From Sphingobacteriales bacterium (GTDB lineage Bacteria; Bacteroidota; Bacteroidia; Chitinophagales; UBA2359), in contig JADKCK010000006.1 of assembly GCA_016718845.1 (NCBI GenBank), forward strand, positions 123,501-187,500: a stretch of 64,000 nt of DNA, read 5' to 3'. The notes below the pieces were generated by a model that saw nothing but the letters and a program-made list of their open reading frames with translations, searched no databases and was not told the origin of the DNA. The position numbers and the translations under genes are program-made. This document shows, in pieces, positions 56,154 to 64,000 of the stretch. The stretch's first letter is position 1, and each line of letters starts with the position of its first letter.

Positions 56154-56499
56154 GTGGGTAATTGATAATTGATGTTATAACGTTTGGATTGTGTAGATTT
56201 GCTATGCAAAATAAAAAGGTAATATTTGGACTTCGTTACGTGAAAGTTTAGCTTCGATACGTGGAAATACCGCATCTTTGCCCGTTTCTAAACAGGCGAC
56301 CATTGCCCTATGCAGCGTTTTTCTTCTGTGTTTCTTGTCGTTTTTATTTTTTGTACAATACCCCAAATAGGCGGTTTAACAAAAAGTGCAAAATTATTGC
56401 CTGTAATAGCTAAAAAAATGCTACTTTTGTGGCAGATTTGCGGCAGTTGACTAACAAGGTACAAATGTCCGAAAAATTAACTTACAAAACCATATAACG
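56154..56499. other. 346-bp divergent intergenic region
   Basis: It separates the divergent 53520-56153 and DUF423 genes. Apart from the promoter at 56397-56429 it is unremarkable; a short GCTTCGATACGTGG/CTTCGTTACGTG direct repeat is near 56230-56265. Confidence 0.5.
56397..56429 (+). promoter_or_regulatory. Promoter of the DUF423 gene
   Basis: TTG (56397-56399) and TACTTTTG (56422-56429) resemble the Bacteroidota promoter, with a 22-base spacer that is slightly long. The start codon is 70 bases downstream. Confidence 0.55.
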
Positions 56500-56889
56500 G
56501 TGCAAAAAAATTTTTTATTATTAGCCTGTCTTTTTGCTGCCTTAGCGGTGGTGTTAGGTGCGTTTGGCGCACACGGCTTAAAAACCCGCATTACCCCCGA
56601 TCAACTACAAACTTTTGAAACAGGTGTAAAATACCAATTTTACCACGCTTTGGCATTGCTTGCGGTGGGTTTGTTGCTGCAAAAATACAACAGTATACCT
56701 ATAGTATACGCAGGTTATTGTTTTGCCATTGGTATTTTGTTTTTCTCTGGCTCGGTTTACCTACTTGCCACCCGCGATTTTATCGGGCTTACATCGTGGC
56801 GGTGGCTAGGACCCATTACCCCACTTGGCGGCACATTTTTTATTGTAGGTTGGTTGTTACTGCTTTGGGGCATCTGGAAAGGCGAATAA
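56500..56889 (+). CDS. DUF423 family small membrane protein
   Basis: The 129-residue protein (GTG start) has four membrane helices and the conserved opening LAALAVVLGAFGAHGLK-like string, here ALAVVLGAFGAHGLKTRI, followed by FETGVKYQFYHALALL. It ends with SWRWLGPITPLGGTFFIVGW. This is DUF423 (YgdD-like), widely conserved with no established function. It stands alone with its own promoter. Confidence 0.92.
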   Translation: MQKNFLLLACLFAALAVVLGAFGAHGLKTRITPDQLQTFETGVKYQFYHALALLAVGLLLQKYNSIPIVYAGYCFAIGILFFSGSVYLLATRDFIGLTSWRWLGPITPLGGTFFIVGWLLLLWGIWKGE

Positions 56890-56892
56890 ACT

Positions 56893-56961
56893 GCCATATC
56901 CAAAACTTGACGCAAAGATAAGACAAGGAAGAGTAAAAATGTCACTTTTATGTCAATTAAA
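56893..56961 (+). repeat. Duplicated 70-80 bp element, copy 1
   Basis: CCAAAACTTGACGCAAAGAT, AAGACAAGGAAGAG and GTCACTTTTATGTCAATTAA. A related copy lies at 57759-57839 after the next gene. Confidence 0.7.
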
Positions 56962-57162
56962 TAGCAAAAATATAACTATTTTTTGTTGTTTTTTAATAGC
57001 AAATTGATAACAATACCAATAGCAAGCCCTCTAACTCAAAATTTAATGTGACTTTTGTGGGAATTTTTGAAAAAAAATACTTTTAAGGGTAACATTCAGT
57101 TAGTATATCGGAATATAGCTTTTAGTAACTTAATGTCAAGTTGCCTTTAAAATAATTTAGTC

Positions 57163-57687
57163 ATGAAAAAAAGTACTATTTTTTTTGCGCTGATGAGCAT
57201 TTTGCTTATCCAAAGCACACTTATTTTTGCTCAAAAAGGTAACGCAACCATGCCAACACCAAATGTGGTGGTGGGCACAGTTGTTGCTGATAACCGCCCC
57301 GATTTGATAGTCACCTCTTTTACCAAAGGCTCTACTATTGTAGCAGACCAAATCGAAAACGGTGTAACATATATCGCTTATACTATTTCGTATAAGGCGG
57401 TAGTTAAAAACCAGGGTAAAACAGCAACAAACAAACCATGTGAACTCGGCGACCCACGCGAATCGGTTGAGGGCTGTGCTGTAATTCCAATACTACAAGC
57501 CGGACAAAGTGTAACAGTAGAAGGCACTTTAAAAGGTAAAGCATCGGGACACGTGATTAATTTATACCTAATGGCAGATTTACCTAATTGTAGCTACGAA
57601 GATAATCCAGACCCTAGCTATGGCGAAATTAACGAAGCCAACGAACAAAATAATAAATCAACGTCAATAACTGTAAATTTACACTAA
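57163..57687 (+). CDS. Secreted CARDB-like domain protein
   Basis: The 174-residue protein has a signal peptide (cleavage near IFAQ) and one Ig-like domain of CARDB type: RPDLIVTSFTKG, ISYKAVVKNQGKTAT, VIPILQAGQSVTVEGTL and the closing NEANEQNNKSTSITVN. C93, C104 and C148 could form a disulfide. There is no T9SS tail, so it may remain in the periplasm. Function unknown. Confidence 0.8.
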   Translation: MKKSTIFFALMSILLIQSTLIFAQKGNATMPTPNVVVGTVVADNRPDLIVTSFTKGSTIVADQIENGVTYIAYTISYKAVVKNQGKTATNKPCELGDPRESVEGCAVIPILQAGQSVTVEGTLKGKASGHVINLYLMADLPNCSYEDNPDPSYGEINEANEQNNKSTSITVNLH

Positions 57688-57758
57688 CAAAGTAAAACTT
57701 TAATGCTGATATAAGGCAATACTTATGTTTACTTAAAATATCGCTTTATGATAGCTTA

Positions 57759-57839
57759 AAAAGTGCCATTACCGTACCCAAAACTTACCATAAAGATAAG
57801 GCAAGGAGGACGGGGAATGGCACTTTTAGGTCAATTAAA
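57759..57839 (+). repeat. Duplicated 70-80 bp element, copy 2, with hairpin ends
   Basis: AAAAGTGCCATT (57759-57770) and AATGGCACTTTT (57816-57827) are exact inverted repeats around CCCAAAACTTACCATAAAGA and AAGGCAAGGAGG. The end TCAATTAAA matches copy 1. It touches the beginning of the GNAT gene. Confidence 0.75.
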
Positions 57840-57898
57840 AACACTTCATCATCAAAACAACTATACAAATCCGCCTCTGCACCCCCGATGATGCACCC

Positions 57899-58354
57899 TT
57901 GCTGTCCGAAATATCCATCAGCACTTTTTACGAAGCCTACGCCCACAACAACGATGCCGCTGTGATGCAATCGCACACCGCCCAAAAGTTTAACCCGCAG
58001 CAAATAAGCCTCGAGTTGCAAGATGCCAACAACCAATACTATTTGGCATACAGCGAGGGCATTGCAGTGGGCTACCTAAAATTAAACCTCACCGATGCCG
58101 TAAATGGTTTAGAAATTGCCCGCATCTATGCCCGCCAAACACATTGGGGTAGGGGAGTGGGGCAAGCCCTTTTGCAGCAAGCCATAACCGTAGCACAAAC
58201 CAACCGTATACCTTATATATGGTTAGGGGTTTGGCAGCAAAATCCGCGTGCCATCAGCTTCTACCAAAAAATGGGCTTTGCAATAATAGGTACTATGCCT
58301 TATTATATGGGCGATGAAGCACAAACCGATTGGATAATGAAACTGAAAGCCTAA
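57899..58354 (+). CDS. GNAT-family N-acetyltransferase, start uncertain
   Basis: The acetyl-CoA site is present as IARIYARQTHWGRGVGQALL (with the R/Q-x-x-G-x-G/A motif) followed by NPRAISFYQKMGFAIIGT. From the TTG at 57899 the product has 151 residues, but the same frame extends upstream to 57839 and there encodes KTTIQIRLCTPDDAPLLSEI, the normal first strand of a GNAT fold. No ATG, GTG or TTG is present in that extension; only ATC codons at 57848 and 57851. The upstream repeat copy ends exactly there. Either a rare ATC start is used or the repeat has removed the original start. Substrate unknown. Confidence 0.8.
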   Translation: MLSEISISTFYEAYAHNNDAAVMQSHTAQKFNPQQISLELQDANNQYYLAYSEGIAVGYLKLNLTDAVNGLEIARIYARQTHWGRGVGQALLQQAITVAQTNRIPYIWLGVWQQNPRAISFYQKMGFAIIGTMPYYMGDEAQTDWIMKLKA

Positions 58355-58450
58355 ATAAAAACAAAAAAAAGTAACCCGATTGTTTTTCGAGTATCGTCAA
58401 GTTAATTTTTAAATACCGTTTACAACTTACCATTTACAATTTACAACTAA

Positions 58451-59941
58451 TTGAAAGCTTATCAACAATACCAACAAAAACTACAAAAAGTAGCCGATAT
58501 TGAGCATGCCATAGCCGTTTTGTCGTGGGACCAAGAAACCTACTTGCCCGCAAAAGGAGCCAATCAACGCTCGCAACAAATAACTACCTTGGCAGGTATC
58601 TTGCACGAAACAGCAACCGATACCCAAATGGGCGATTTGCTCGGAACCTTAAAAGATGATACGTCGCTTAACGAGTGGGAACGCTGCAATATCACCAAAA
58701 GCTACGACGACTATGTGCGCCAAAGCAAATTTACCACCGATTTTGTGATGCGCCAATCAAAAGCCATTGCCGATGCCTATCACGCCTGGATGCAAGCCCG
58801 CGAAGCCAACAGCTTTGCCGTTTTTGCCCCCAGCCTAGATACTATTGTACAACTAAAACGCGAAACCTGCGACATTGTAGGCTATACCGAACACCCCTAC
58901 GATGCCCTACTCGACGAGTATGAACCCAAAGGCAGAACAGTAGTTATCACTCGCCTTTTTGAGTCGGTGCGCCAACAAATGGTCGATTTTGTACGCGAAA
59001 TTGCCGGCCGTCCGCAGGTCGATGATAGCTTTATGTATAAACACTACAACAAAGACCGCCAATGGCAATTAGGTTTAAACCTGCTAAAACAAATGGGCTA
59101 CGACTTTGAAGCAGGCAGACAAGACCTATCTACCCACCCATTTACCACCAGTTTTGGCTCGCAAGATGTGCGCGTAACAACACGCGTTGCCGAAAACGAT
59201 TTTAACGAAATGATATGGAGTTGCCTTCACGAAGGCGGTCATGCCCTCTACGAACAAGGATTAAACCCCAACTATTATGGCTTGCCCACAGGTAAAGCTA
59301 CCTCTCTGGGTATCCACGAGTCGCAATCGCGCCTCTGGGAAAACAATGTAGGCAGGTCGTTGCCCTATTGGAAAGCCAATTACGCCCTCACGCAGCAAAT
59401 GTTCCCCGAAAACTTAGCCTCGGTTAGCCTCGATGGTTTTTATAAAGCAATGAACAAAGTGCAACCCTCGTTTATCCGCACAAGTGCCGACGAACTAACC
59501 TACCACTTTCACATCTTAATTCGCTTTGAAATAGAAAAAGGATTGATAGAAGGCACAATGGCAACCAAAGATTTAGCCGAAATCTGGAATGCAAAATACA
59601 AAGAATACTTAGGTATAGATGTGCCAAACGACAAAATGGGTGTTTTACAAGACATTCACTGGTCGCATGGCAGCTTGGGTTATTTCCCAACCTACTCGTT
59701 AGGTAGTTTTTATGCTGCACAATTTTTTGCAAAAGCCACCAACGATATTCCTAATCTCGAATCTCAAATAGAACAAGGCAACACTAGTAACCTATTAACA
59801 TGGCTGCGCACCAACATTCATCAATATGGCATGTTGTACACCTCCGAAGAGCTATGCGAGCGGGTAACAGGCGAGCCGCTTAATTTTGATTATTTTATGG
59901 CTTACGCTCGCCAAAAATATGGACATATTTATACTCTATAA
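58451..59941 (+). CDS. M32-family metallocarboxypeptidase (Taq-type)
   Basis: The 496-residue enzyme starts at TTG and removes C-terminal amino acids. The zinc motif HEGGH is at 260-264, and the third ligand glutamate is E290 in IHESQSRLWEN. Other M32 blocks are AVLSWDQETYLP near the N terminus and KVQPSFIRTSADELTYHFHI. Length and motif order match the thermostable carboxypeptidase Taq family. It is cytosolic, with no signal peptide. A strong terminator follows. Confidence 0.96.
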   Translation: MKAYQQYQQKLQKVADIEHAIAVLSWDQETYLPAKGANQRSQQITTLAGILHETATDTQMGDLLGTLKDDTSLNEWERCNITKSYDDYVRQSKFTTDFVMRQSKAIADAYHAWMQAREANSFAVFAPSLDTIVQLKRETCDIVGYTEHPYDALLDEYEPKGRTVVITRLFESVRQQMVDFVREIAGRPQVDDSFMYKHYNKDRQWQLGLNLLKQMGYDFEAGRQDLSTHPFTTSFGSQDVRVTTRVAENDFNEMIWSCLHEGGHALYEQGLNPNYYGLPTGKATSLGIHESQSRLWENNVGRSLPYWKANYALTQQMFPENLASVSLDGFYKAMNKVQPSFIRTSADELTYHFHILIRFEIEKGLIEGTMATKDLAEIWNAKYKEYLGIDVPNDKMGVLQDIHWSHGSLGYFPTYSLGSFYAAQFFAKATNDIPNLESQIEQGNTSNLLTWLRTNIHQYGMLYTSEELCERVTGEPLNFDYFMAYARQKYGHIYTL

Positions 59942-59962
59942 GCCATCGTCAGCCTCTTACCC

Positions 59963-60009
59963 ACAACAAAACTCCTCTCTTGAACCATTCAAAAGAGGAG
60001 TTTTGTTGT
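59963..60009 (+). terminator. Terminator after the M32 gene
   Basis: ACAACAAAACTCCTCT and its exact complement enclose a 15-nt loop, 22 bases after the stop, with T-rich sequence beyond. Confidence 0.85.
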
Positions 60010-60014
60010 GTTTT

Positions 60015-60160
60015 GTGATGTGGTGATGTGGAGATGTTTCGATGTGGAGATGTTGCGATGTGGAGATGTGGCGATGTGGAGATGTTGCGATGTGGAGATG
60101 TTGCGATGTGGAGATGTTTCGATGTGGAGATGTTTCGATGGAGATATGGTGATGTTGCAA
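60015..60160. repeat. GATGTGGAGATGTTGC microsatellite
   Basis: Units GATGTGGA and GATGTTGC/GATGTTTC alternate over about 145 bp. This is the reverse strand of the CACATCGC/CAACATC repeat seen at 33885-33986. Confidence 0.85.
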
Positions 60161-60220
60161 TGGGATAAAAAGACTAAATTGGTAATCGATAGCCGATAGT
60201 GGACAGCCAAAAGCCTTCAC

Positions 60221-60295
60221 CACTTCACTACATCGCTACTTCACTACATCGCCACTTCACTACATCGCCACTTCACCACTTCGCAATATCGCCTC
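60221..60295. repeat. CACTTCACTACATCGC microsatellite
   Basis: Four units of 16 nt (CTACATCGCCACTTCA type) end at the stop codon of mtgA. It is a variant of the same repeat family. Confidence 0.8.
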
Positions 60296-60297
60296 TT

Positions 60298-60993
60298 CTA
60301 AATATTTTTCAAGTACGCTTTTCCACCTAACCGCCTAATTTGCATAACAGCCCAACTTTTACGTTTGCGTATATAATCGCTTGGTTTCACAGGGTTATAT
60401 CTTAGCGGATTAGGTAATATTACAGCAATATAAGCCGCTTGGTCAATAGTCAATATCCGAGCAGGTATTTGGTAGTACCGATACGCCGCAGCTTCTACCC
60501 CAAAAGTTAAATGCCCCATCTCGGCAACATTTAGATACATTTCTAAAATGCGCTCTTTGCTCCAAAGCAGTTCAATAAGTAGCGTAAAATAAGCCTCTAA
60601 GCCTTTGCGCAGCCAATTGCGCCCCGACCACAAAAATACATTTTTAGCTACCTGCTGACTGATAGTGCTAGCACCCTTTGTATCTTCGTTATTGCTGTTA
60701 TATTGTATAGCTTTTTGTATAGCATCAAAATCAAACCCACCATGAAACGGAAAATTCTGGTCTTCGGTCGCTATAACTGCCACTCTCATATACGACGAAA
60801 TATTGCCATAATCAACCCACTCGTACATAATACCCTTGCCTACCTTGCCATCGTAAACGGCTTCGGTATAGCGCTGCATCATTAATAAGGTAAACGGCGG
60901 ATTTACCCATTTATATATTAGCACCCAAACAAAGGTAGTTATCAAAAAATAAAAGGCAAATTTCTTCGCCCACTTCCAAATTCGCTGTATCAT
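60298..60993 (-). CDS. mtgA: Monofunctional peptidoglycan glycosyltransferase
   Basis: The 231-residue GT51 enzyme polymerises lipid II into glycan strands. A membrane helix (about 10-30) is followed by motif 1, ATEDQNFPFHGGFDFDAIQK with catalytic E77, motif 2 GASTISQQVAKNVFLW, and motif 3 KERILEMYLNVAEMG. The protein ends about where the GT51 domain ends, with no transpeptidase part, which distinguishes it from class A PBPs. It is convergent with the M32 gene. A divergent AT-rich region separates it from gcvT. Confidence 0.96.
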   Translation of the reverse strand: MIQRIWKWAKKFAFYFLITTFVWVLIYKWVNPPFTLLMMQRYTEAVYDGKVGKGIMYEWVDYGNISSYMRVAVIATEDQNFPFHGGFDFDAIQKAIQYNSNNEDTKGASTISQQVAKNVFLWSGRNWLRKGLEAYFTLLIELLWSKERILEMYLNVAEMGHLTFGVEAAAYRYYQIPARILTIDQAAYIAVILPNPLRYNPVKPSDYIRKRKSWAVMQIRRLGGKAYLKNI

Positions 60994-61367
60994 AAATTAT
61001 TTGCCACAAAAGTAACGTAAAATTACTAGTTTTACCAAAATTACACTTACTTTTGTCATTTATTTTTGCTCCTGCTCCAATAAACAACCCAATTCAACAA
61101 TTTAACATAGCTAAACCACCAGAATTTCTAATAATTTAACCCCAAACAATAGAAAATTATAACTAAGCAAAAATAAAAATACTTTTTTGTGTGAAAAAAT
61201 AGCTACACTTTCAACCATACTAATATCCCCAATAGTCGTAGTTCTCTGCCTGCCCTAAAAATTATATTTACCAAGTAGCGGACTTCACGCCGCATCACTG
61301 TCACTACAGAACAGCTATAAAAAGCAAATCATTACTAAAACAAAAACACATAATAATAAAAAATTTC
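60994..61367. other. 374-bp divergent intergenic region
   Basis: AT-rich region between mtgA (-) and gcvT (+). I looked for a glycine riboswitch in front of gcvT and see no match to its conserved core. No other feature is convincing. Confidence 0.5.
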
Positions 61368-62447
61368 ATGAATACAACTCCCTTTCATGCACAGCACCTG
61401 CAATTAGGCGCAAAAATGGCTCCCTTTGCCGGCTACGACATGCCTATTAGTTACGGTAGTATCAACGACGAGCACCTCGCCGTGCGCAACAATGCAGGCG
61501 TTTTCGATGTATCACACATGGGCGAATTTATTATCCGCGGAAACGGAGCTTTCGACCTGATACAACAGCTAAGCAGCAACGATGTATCCAAATTATACCC
61601 AGGTAAAGTGCAATATTCGTGCCTGCTGCACCCAACAGGCGGCATCGTCGACGATATGCTCGTTTATCAACTATCCGATAATGCCTATATGTTAGTTGTT
61701 AATGCCGCCAATATTCAAAAAGACTGGAATTATATCAGCATACACAACACTGCCAACGTTGAAATGCAAGATATATCCGACCGTACCGCATTGCTTGCTG
61801 TACAAGGTCCCAAAGCCAGTCGTATTTTGCAACGCCTCACCGAATTAAGTCTTATTGATATGCCCTATTATACCTTTGCTAAAGGTACATTTGCAGGCGT
61901 TGCCAATGTGTTAATATCTGCAACAGGCTATACAGGTTCTGGCGGCTTCGAAATATATTTCGACAATAAAGATGCCGAAACTATCTGGAACGCCATTTTC
62001 GACGCAGGCTTATCGTATAATTTACGCCCCGTTGGGCTTGCCGCACGCAACACCCTACGCCTCGAAAAAGGCTATATGCTTTATGGTAACGATATCAACG
62101 ACACCACAACCCCCCTCGAAGCAGGACTCGGCTGGATAACCAAACTTAACAAACCTAATTTTATAGCCAAAGAAGCCTTACTTAAACAGAAAAAAAACGG
62201 AACTGCCCTTACCTTAGTCGGCTTTGAACTAACCGACAAAGGCGTAGCCCGCGACCATTGTCCAATCACCGATTTCGAAGGCAACCGCATCGGCGAAGTA
62301 ACATCGGCTTGCCCCTCACCATCATTAAAAAAATCTATTGGCATGGGATACGTACATACTGCCTATGCCCAACCCAACACCCCAATCTTTATTCAAGTGC
62401 GCGATAAACTTTTAGCGGCACAAGTAGTGCCAACCCCATTCCTATAA
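61368..62447 (+). CDS. gcvT: Glycine cleavage system T protein (aminomethyltransferase)
   Basis: The 359-residue enzyme transfers the methylene group from aminomethylated H protein to tetrahydrofolate with release of ammonia. Conserved parts are FAGYDMPISYGSINDEHLAV, FDVSHMGEF, LLHPTGGIVDDML with the presumed catalytic aspartate (95/96), SATGYTGSGGFEIYF, RNTLRLEKGYMLYGND and EVTSACPSPSLKKSIGMGYV. Length is normal for the family. gcvH and gcvP are not nearby. It is followed directly by a long repeat region. Confidence 0.97.
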   Translation: MNTTPFHAQHLQLGAKMAPFAGYDMPISYGSINDEHLAVRNNAGVFDVSHMGEFIIRGNGAFDLIQQLSSNDVSKLYPGKVQYSCLLHPTGGIVDDMLVYQLSDNAYMLVVNAANIQKDWNYISIHNTANVEMQDISDRTALLAVQGPKASRILQRLTELSLIDMPYYTFAKGTFAGVANVLISATGYTGSGGFEIYFDNKDAETIWNAIFDAGLSYNLRPVGLAARNTLRLEKGYMLYGNDINDTTTPLEAGLGWITKLNKPNFIAKEALLKQKKNGTALTLVGFELTDKGVARDHCPITDFEGNRIGEVTSACPSPSLKKSIGMGYVHTAYAQPNTPIFIQVRDKLLAAQVVPTPFL

Positions 62448-62457
62448 ACTTAGTGCC

Positions 62458-63310
62458 ACATCGATACATCACTACATCACCACATTGCCCTATAGTATAC
62501 GGTATACAAAAACGTTTTTGGCAGATGTAGTACCACATCACTATTCCACCACATCGCCCTTTAGTATAGCCTATGATTCTATGTTTTCTATGAAACCTAT
62601 GATTTTCTATGTGTTTCAAAGAAAGAGCCATAGTATAAAAACGTTTTTGGGCAGATGCTTCGCCACATCGCTATTTCACCACATCGCCACATCGCTCTAC
62701 GGTATACAAAAACGTTTTTGGCAGATGTTTTCTATGCCACCTATGTAAGCCTATGATTCTATGTGTTTCAAAGAAAGAGCCATAGTATAAAAACGTTTTT
62801 GGGCAGATGCTTCGCCACATCGCTATTTCACCACATCGCCACATCGCTCTACGGTATACAAAAACGTTTTTGGCAGATGTTTTCTATGCCACCTATGTAA
62901 GCCTATGATTCTATGTGTTTCAAAGAAAGAGCATAGTATAAATGGGCGGGTTTCAAAGAGCCATAGTATAAAAACGTTTTGGGCAGATGCTTCCCACATC
63001 GCTATTTCACCACATCGCCACATCGCTCTACGGTATACAAAAACGTTTTTGGCAGATGTTTTCTATGCCACCTATGTAAGCCTATGATTCTATGTGTTTC
63101 AAAGAAAGAGCTATAGTATAAAAACGTTTTTGGGCAGATGCAGTACCATATCGCCACATCGCTCTACGGTATACAAAAACGTTTTTGGGCAGATGTTTTC
63201 TATGCCACCTATGTAAGCCTATGATTCTATGTGTTTCAAAGAGAGAGCCATAGTATAAAAACGTTTTTGGGCAGATGCAGTACCACACCACTATTTCACC
63301 ACATCTTAAA
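62458..63310. repeat. Tandem array with ten AAAAACGTTTTT palindromes
   Basis: The unit of about 136-179 bp contains CTCTACGGTATAC, an AAAAACGTTTTT palindrome, TGGCAGATGTTTTCTATGCC, ACCTATGTAAGCC, TATGATTCTATGTGTTTC, a second palindrome within CATAGTATA...GGGCAGATGC, and a CACATCGC block. Unit starts are at 62695, 62847, 63026 and 63162, with a degenerate unit before them and a partial one after. Palindromes start at 62508, 62637, 62708, 62789, 62860, 62970 (one T short), 63039, 63120, 63175 and 63257. Open frames across it are by-products of the repeats. Confidence 0.88.
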
Positions 63311-63361
63311 ACTGCTTGCATCACAAGCCGTAAAAAAACTTTGCAAAAAGTTTCGCCAAAA

Positions 63362-63393
63362 TTAGGCAGTTCAAAATAAAGCTTGTACCTTTG
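63362..63393 (+). promoter_or_regulatory. Tandem promoter 1
   Basis: TTAG at 63362-63365 and TACCTTTG at 63386-63393, spacer 20. The -7 is an exact TAnnTTTG. Confidence 0.75.
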
Positions 63394-63490
63394 CACCCGC
63401 TTAGGGCACGAAGGCATAAAGAAGTAAGTTGCACCCAAAACTACTTGCATCAAAAGCCGTAAAAAAACTTTGCAAAAAGTTTCGCCAAAA

Positions 63491-63522
63491 TTAGGCAGTT
63501 CAAAATAAAGCTTGTACCTTTG
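63491..63522 (+). promoter_or_regulatory. Tandem promoter 2
   Basis: Same TTAG and TACCTTTG (63515-63522) with spacer 20. Confidence 0.75.
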
Positions 63523-63619
63523 CACCCGCTTAGGGCACGAAGGCATAAAGAAGTAAGTTGCACCAAAAACTACTTGCATCAAAAGCCGTAAAAAAACTTT
63601 GCAAAAAGTTTCGCCAAAA

Positions 63620-63651
63620 TTAGGCAGTTCAAAATAAAGCTTGTACCTTTG
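63620..63651 (+). promoter_or_regulatory. Tandem promoter 3
   Basis: Same elements; TACCTTTG at 63644-63651. Confidence 0.75.
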
Positions 63652-63781
63652 CACCCGCTTAGCAACGACAAAGCAAGCAAAACGATGTTTGCAAAAGAGT
63701 TAAATTAGCAGTTCAAAAAACTACTTGCATCAAAAGCCGTTTGCGAAAAAATTAAAAAACTTTGAAAAAGTTTCGCCAAAA

Positions 63782-63813
63782 TTAGGCAGTTCAAAATAAA
63801 GGTCGTACCTTTG
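63782..63813 (+). promoter_or_regulatory. Tandem promoter 4
   Basis: TACCTTTG at 63806-63813; the base before it changes from GCTTG to GGTCG, shared with promoter 5. Confidence 0.75.
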
Positions 63814-63898
63814 CACCCGCTTAGGCAACGAACCAAATGTTAAGCAAAATGATGCTTGCAAAAGAACTCAAAAAACTTTGCAAAAAGTTTCGCCAAAA

Positions 63899-63930
63899 TT
63901 AGGCAGTTCAAAATAAAGGTCGTACCTTTG
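63899..63930 (+). promoter_or_regulatory. Tandem promoter 5, nearest to the window edge
   Basis: TTAG at 63899-63902 and TACCTTTG at 63923-63930, followed by CACCCGCTTTCAGTACG. It would be the promoter proximal to whatever is transcribed beyond 64000. Confidence 0.75.
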
Positions 63931-64000
63931 CACCCGCTTTCAGTACGAAAGCAAAACGAGCAACTAGCAAATGAAGTTAATTTTTTTTTAAAAAAAAGCC

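Larger units (their letters stand above)
63311..63960 (+). repeat. Five tandem promoter-containing units
   Basis: Units begin at 63311, 63440, 63569 and 63720, with a shortened fifth from about 63851; the first three are exactly 129 bp apart. Each has TGCATCAAAAGCCGT, ACTTTGCAAAAAGTTTCGCC, AAAATTAGGCAGTTCAAAAT and TACCTTTGCACCCGCTT (the fifth lacks most of the first block). TACCTTTGCACCCGC is, from memory, typical of sequences preceding rRNA operons in Bacteroidota. The window ends 40 bases after the last unit. Confidence 0.85.

Noticed and set aside
60015..60160. CRISPR or VNTR coding repeat
   Set aside because: Units of 8-9 nt without unique spacers are a simple microsatellite.
59957..60223. 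88-codon minus-strand open frame
   Set aside because: It consists of the terminator after the M32 gene and the microsatellite.
60994..61367. Glycine riboswitch upstream of gcvT
   Set aside because: I could not find the conserved glycine-aptamer core or a tandem aptamer arrangement.
62458..63310. CRISPR array
   Set aside because: Unit length is 136-179 bp, the intervening parts are also repeated, and no cas genes are nearby.
62485..63654. Open frames on both strands in the repeat region
   Set aside because: They are translations of tandem repeats and of the promoter units; the residues repeat with the DNA units.

Overview
The window is a moderately AT-rich chromosomal segment of a member of the phylum Bacteroidota. 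The evidence is a complete type IX secretion (T9SS)/gliding gene cluster (porP/sprF-like, gldK, gldL, gldM, gldN and a second gldN), several secreted proteins ending in T9SS C-terminal sorting domains, promoters of the Bacteroidota type (TAnnTTTG at -7), and few Shine-Dalgarno-like sites. Class or order cannot be fixed from the sequence alone; gene content would suit a free-living Chitinophagia, Saprospiria or Sphingobacteriia-like organism.

Layout. 0-9.9 kb: rpoC, then (minus strand) ferritin, a class IV aminotransferase and a sulfotransferase-like gene, then a membrane Ser/Thr kinase (+), tRNA-Thr(UGU) and a PmtA-like methyltransferase (both minus). 10-21.8 kb: a frameshifted secreted PKD protein, the T9SS core cluster, and a secreted protein joining a CxxCH motif, a PHM-type copper monooxygenase domain and a T9SS tail. 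21.8-23.7 kb: a compact ATPase plus TOPRIM-like gene pair that resembles two-gene phage-defence modules. 23.9-35 kb: recG, a DUF3109 protein, a GbsR/MarR regulator, a dockerin/PKD protein, an M43 metalloprotease, an acyl-CoA dehydrogenase, a possible PD-(D/E)XK protein, a Crp/Fnr regulator and a DUF2892 protein. 35-45.5 kb: a GT2 glycosyltransferase fused to a degenerate polyprenyl sugar-transferase-like region, two large decayed T9SS-secreted genes, a 21-nt tandem repeat block, and a GT39-like membrane glycosyltransferase. 45.7-62.4 kb: a LysM/RlpA-like protein, an Rpn-like nuclease, a 1680-residue TamB-like protein, a large DUF3352-like/propeller protein, DUF423, CARDB and GNAT proteins, an M32 carboxypeptidase, mtgA and gcvT. 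62.4-64 kb has no gene: first a tandem repeat carrying ten AAAAACGTTTTT palindromes, then five tandem promoter-like units of a type that commonly precedes rRNA operons, ending at the window edge.

How it works together. The gld genes encode the energised secretion machine; the PKD, copper-monooxygenase, dockerin and M43 proteins (and the two decayed genes) carry the C-terminal signals it recognises. TamB, mtgA, the LysM/RlpA protein and the glycosyltransferases are other envelope functions. Intergenic space is rich in repeats: five copies of a 78-bp two-hairpin element placed 3' of genes, a CACATCGC/CAACATC microsatellite that also lies inside the kinase coding sequence, two fold-back elements and a 70-80 bp duplicated hairpin.

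The points I rate highest are the adjacent sulfotransferase and aminotransferase genes that look like the separate halves of a plant fusion protein, the copper monooxygenase fusion, the ATPase/TOPRIM pair, the tandem promoter array at the right edge, and the 78-bp dispersed element. gldM carries a single-base frameshift that may be a sequence error, a mutation or a recoding site.
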